This document shows, one piece after another, positions 62,880 to 64,000 of a stretch of 64,000 nt of DNA. The first letter of the stretch is position 1. Each line of letters opens with the position of its first letter. Below the pieces are notes generated by a model. That model was not told the DNA's origin, ran no database searches, and worked only from the letters and a program-made list of their open reading frames with translations. The position numbers and the translations under genes are program-made. Location: contig WFTL01000179.1 of assembly GCA_015485495.1 (NCBI GenBank), positions 1 to 64,000 of the forward strand, written 5' to 3'. Source of the DNA: Planctomycetaceae bacterium (lineage in GTDB: Bacteria > Planctomycetota > Planctomycetia > Planctomycetales > Planctomycetaceae).

Positions 62880-64000
62880 TCATGTGAGCCGCTGAAATCC
62901 GGTCTGCCGAACCGGTGTCTGCAGGCGGTCCTGCAGATCGTCCTGTTCCAGACCGCGTCGCAGTTCGGCAAAGACGGCATCGGCCGCTTCGGCGAAGCGC
63001 ATCACATGGTCAGGTGTGTGAGCCAGCGTGGGATAAAACTGCGGACCGGCAAGAAACCCGTGATCCAGCATGCGGCAGGTGAACAGAGTCTGCAGCGTGG
63101 TTTCCTGAGGATGGTTGAAACCGAACTGCACGAACGGCGGCAGACCTCCGGCTCGCGTCGGCACGGCGTGGGTCTGACCGAGTTGTTCCCACACAGTCAT
63201 CGCCTGCCGGCCGATGGCATCCAGATGCCCCGGCAGATCGACCTGCTGCATCTGCTGCAGAGTCGCCAGAGCGGCCGCGGGACCGATGCCGTCCGTCCAG
63301 TAGGTGCTGGACAGGAACGTGGTCTGAGCGGCATCCATGACGTCCGATCGCCCCACCACGACACTCATCGGATACCCGTTGCTGATGGCCTTGGCGAAAA
63401 CAGCCAGGTCCGGCTGCAGACCGAACTTCAGGTGAGCCCCGCCACGGCAGAACTTCCAGCCGGCGCTCACCTCATCCACGATGAGCACCGCACCAGCCTG
63501 GTCCGCAAGCTGCCGGACAGAATCCAGAAACCCATCCGGAGGCAGATGATGCCGCACCGGTTCGATCACGATGGCCGCCGGAGCATGCTGCTGAAGGATC
63601 TTCTGCAAAGCCGCCAGGTCTCCGTAACGAAAAGGCCATGCCGTGCCTTCCAGTCCGCCAGGCACGCCGGCCGGGCTGAGTCCGGCCAGAAGATGTTCCC
63701 CCAGTCGTTCGGCTCCCAGGTTCGCCGCCAGATACCAGTCCGACCATCCGTGGTAACCGCAGAACGCCACGGCGTCCCTTCCGGTGAAGGCCCGGGCGAT
63801 GCGGACCGCCATCGCCAGTGCTTCGCCTCCGGTCCGCGCGTAACGGACCATGCCGGCCCAGGGATGCCCTTCCAGCAGCCGTTCGGCCAGTTCCACTTCA
63901 TCGGGCGAGTTCAGACTGCAGATGCTGCCGGCCGCGATGCGCTTCTGCACGGCCTGGTCGACCGCTTCACAGGCGTACCCCAGCAGACAGGCACCCACAC
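62880..64000 (-). CDS. Class III aminotransferase, glutamate-1-semialdehyde aminomutase-like (5' part outside window)
   Basis: The frame runs off the right edge, so the N-terminus is missing. About 373 residues remain with RYARTGGEALAMAVRIARAFTGR (phosphate contact), FCGYHGWSDWY, LIVDEVSAGW (Asp for PLP), and the Schiff-base Lys in VFAKAISNGYPM. The TFLSSTYWTDGIG segment matches the aminomutase/aminotransferase class III group. Together with the SDR it could install or move an amino group in sugar or amino-acid synthesis. It converges with the SDR gene. Confidence 0.87.
   Translation of the reverse strand, partial: VGACLLGYACEAVDQAVQKRIAAGSICSLNSPDEVELAERLLEGHPWAGMVRYARTGGEALAMAVRIARAFTGRDAVAFCGYHGWSDWYLAANLGAERLGEHLLAGLSPAGVPGGLEGTAWPFRYGDLAALQKILQQHAPAAIVIEPVRHHLPPDGFLDSVRQLADQAGAVLIVDEVSAGWKFCRGGAHLKFGLQPDLAVFAKAISNGYPMSVVVGRSDVMDAAQTTFLSSTYWTDGIGPAAALATLQQMQQVDLPGHLDAIGRQAMTVWEQLGQTHAVPTRAGGLPPFVQFGFNHPQETTLQTLFTCRMLDHGFLAGPQFYPTLAHTPDHVMRFAEAADAVFAELRRGLEQDDLQDRLQTPVRQTGFQRLT

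Overview
The window is a GC-rich bacterial chromosome segment, most likely from a planctomycete (Planctomycetota). Four things point there: a secreted protein with two CxxCH haem sites in the style of planctomycete cytochromes, a TPR protein carrying two RNA-polymerase alpha C-terminal domains, an ECF sigma factor overlapping a zinc-finger/Ser-Thr kinase, and a general lack of long operons. About 59 protein-coding genes can be supported, plus one tRNA-Gln(TTG), a retron non-coding RNA and a few terminators. The strands alternate often, and several short regions appear to be empty.

Layout. 0-7 kb: the end of a molybdate-type ABC ATPase, a repeat-containing lipoprotein, an OprP-like porin, an ABC exporter whose nucleotide-binding motifs are all lost, and a P-loop partner. 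7-12 kb: small lipoprotein, rhomboid protease, lactonase, receiver/ATPase protein, double-FHA protein. 12-15 kb: MgtE, then rplM-rpsI, where S9 has an acidic N-terminal tail. 15-20 kb: a gene-poor kilobase with short repeats, a phosphoesterase, and a cytidylyltransferase / methyltransferase / CDP-alcohol phosphatidyltransferase set that looks like a lipid-headgroup pathway. 20-27 kb: thioesterase, acyltransferase, alpha-hydroxy-acid oxidase, then a KaiC-like ATPase overlapping hemE, which overlaps hemY. 27-33 kb: an M1 peptidase fused to an Omp85-like barrel, a DUF456 protein, a tiny lipoprotein with promoter and terminator, and the TPR/alpha-CTD protein. 33-38 kb: tRNA-Gln, a MazG-like protein, the sigma/kinase/secreted-protein operon, purQ.

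38-42 kb is the accessory region. An AAA ATPase and a DUF4276 (Toprim-like) protein lie on the minus strand. Facing away from them is a retron: a reverse transcriptase with NAxxH, YADD and VTG motifs, preceded 28 nt upstream by a 161-nt element. That element is bounded by a 20-nt inverted repeat (19 of 20 matching) and holds two small hairpins and one long hairpin, which is the layout expected of msr-msd RNA. Between the two halves lie a 12-G homopolymer and a frame-disrupted reading frame. This looks like an anti-phage module and is the main discovery candidate.

42-64 kb: HAD phosphatase, ruvX, an archaeal-DacZ-like diadenylate cyclase, TerC, ispG, a 28-residue very basic protein, trmL, a dihaem protein with a dead peptidase domain, gnd and kdgK, a PLP decarboxylase, a secretin-type N-domain protein, an Hsp70 with a C-terminal zinc ribbon, ogt, and finally a dioxygenase / D-threonine-aldolase-like / SDR / class III aminotransferase run that leaves the window.
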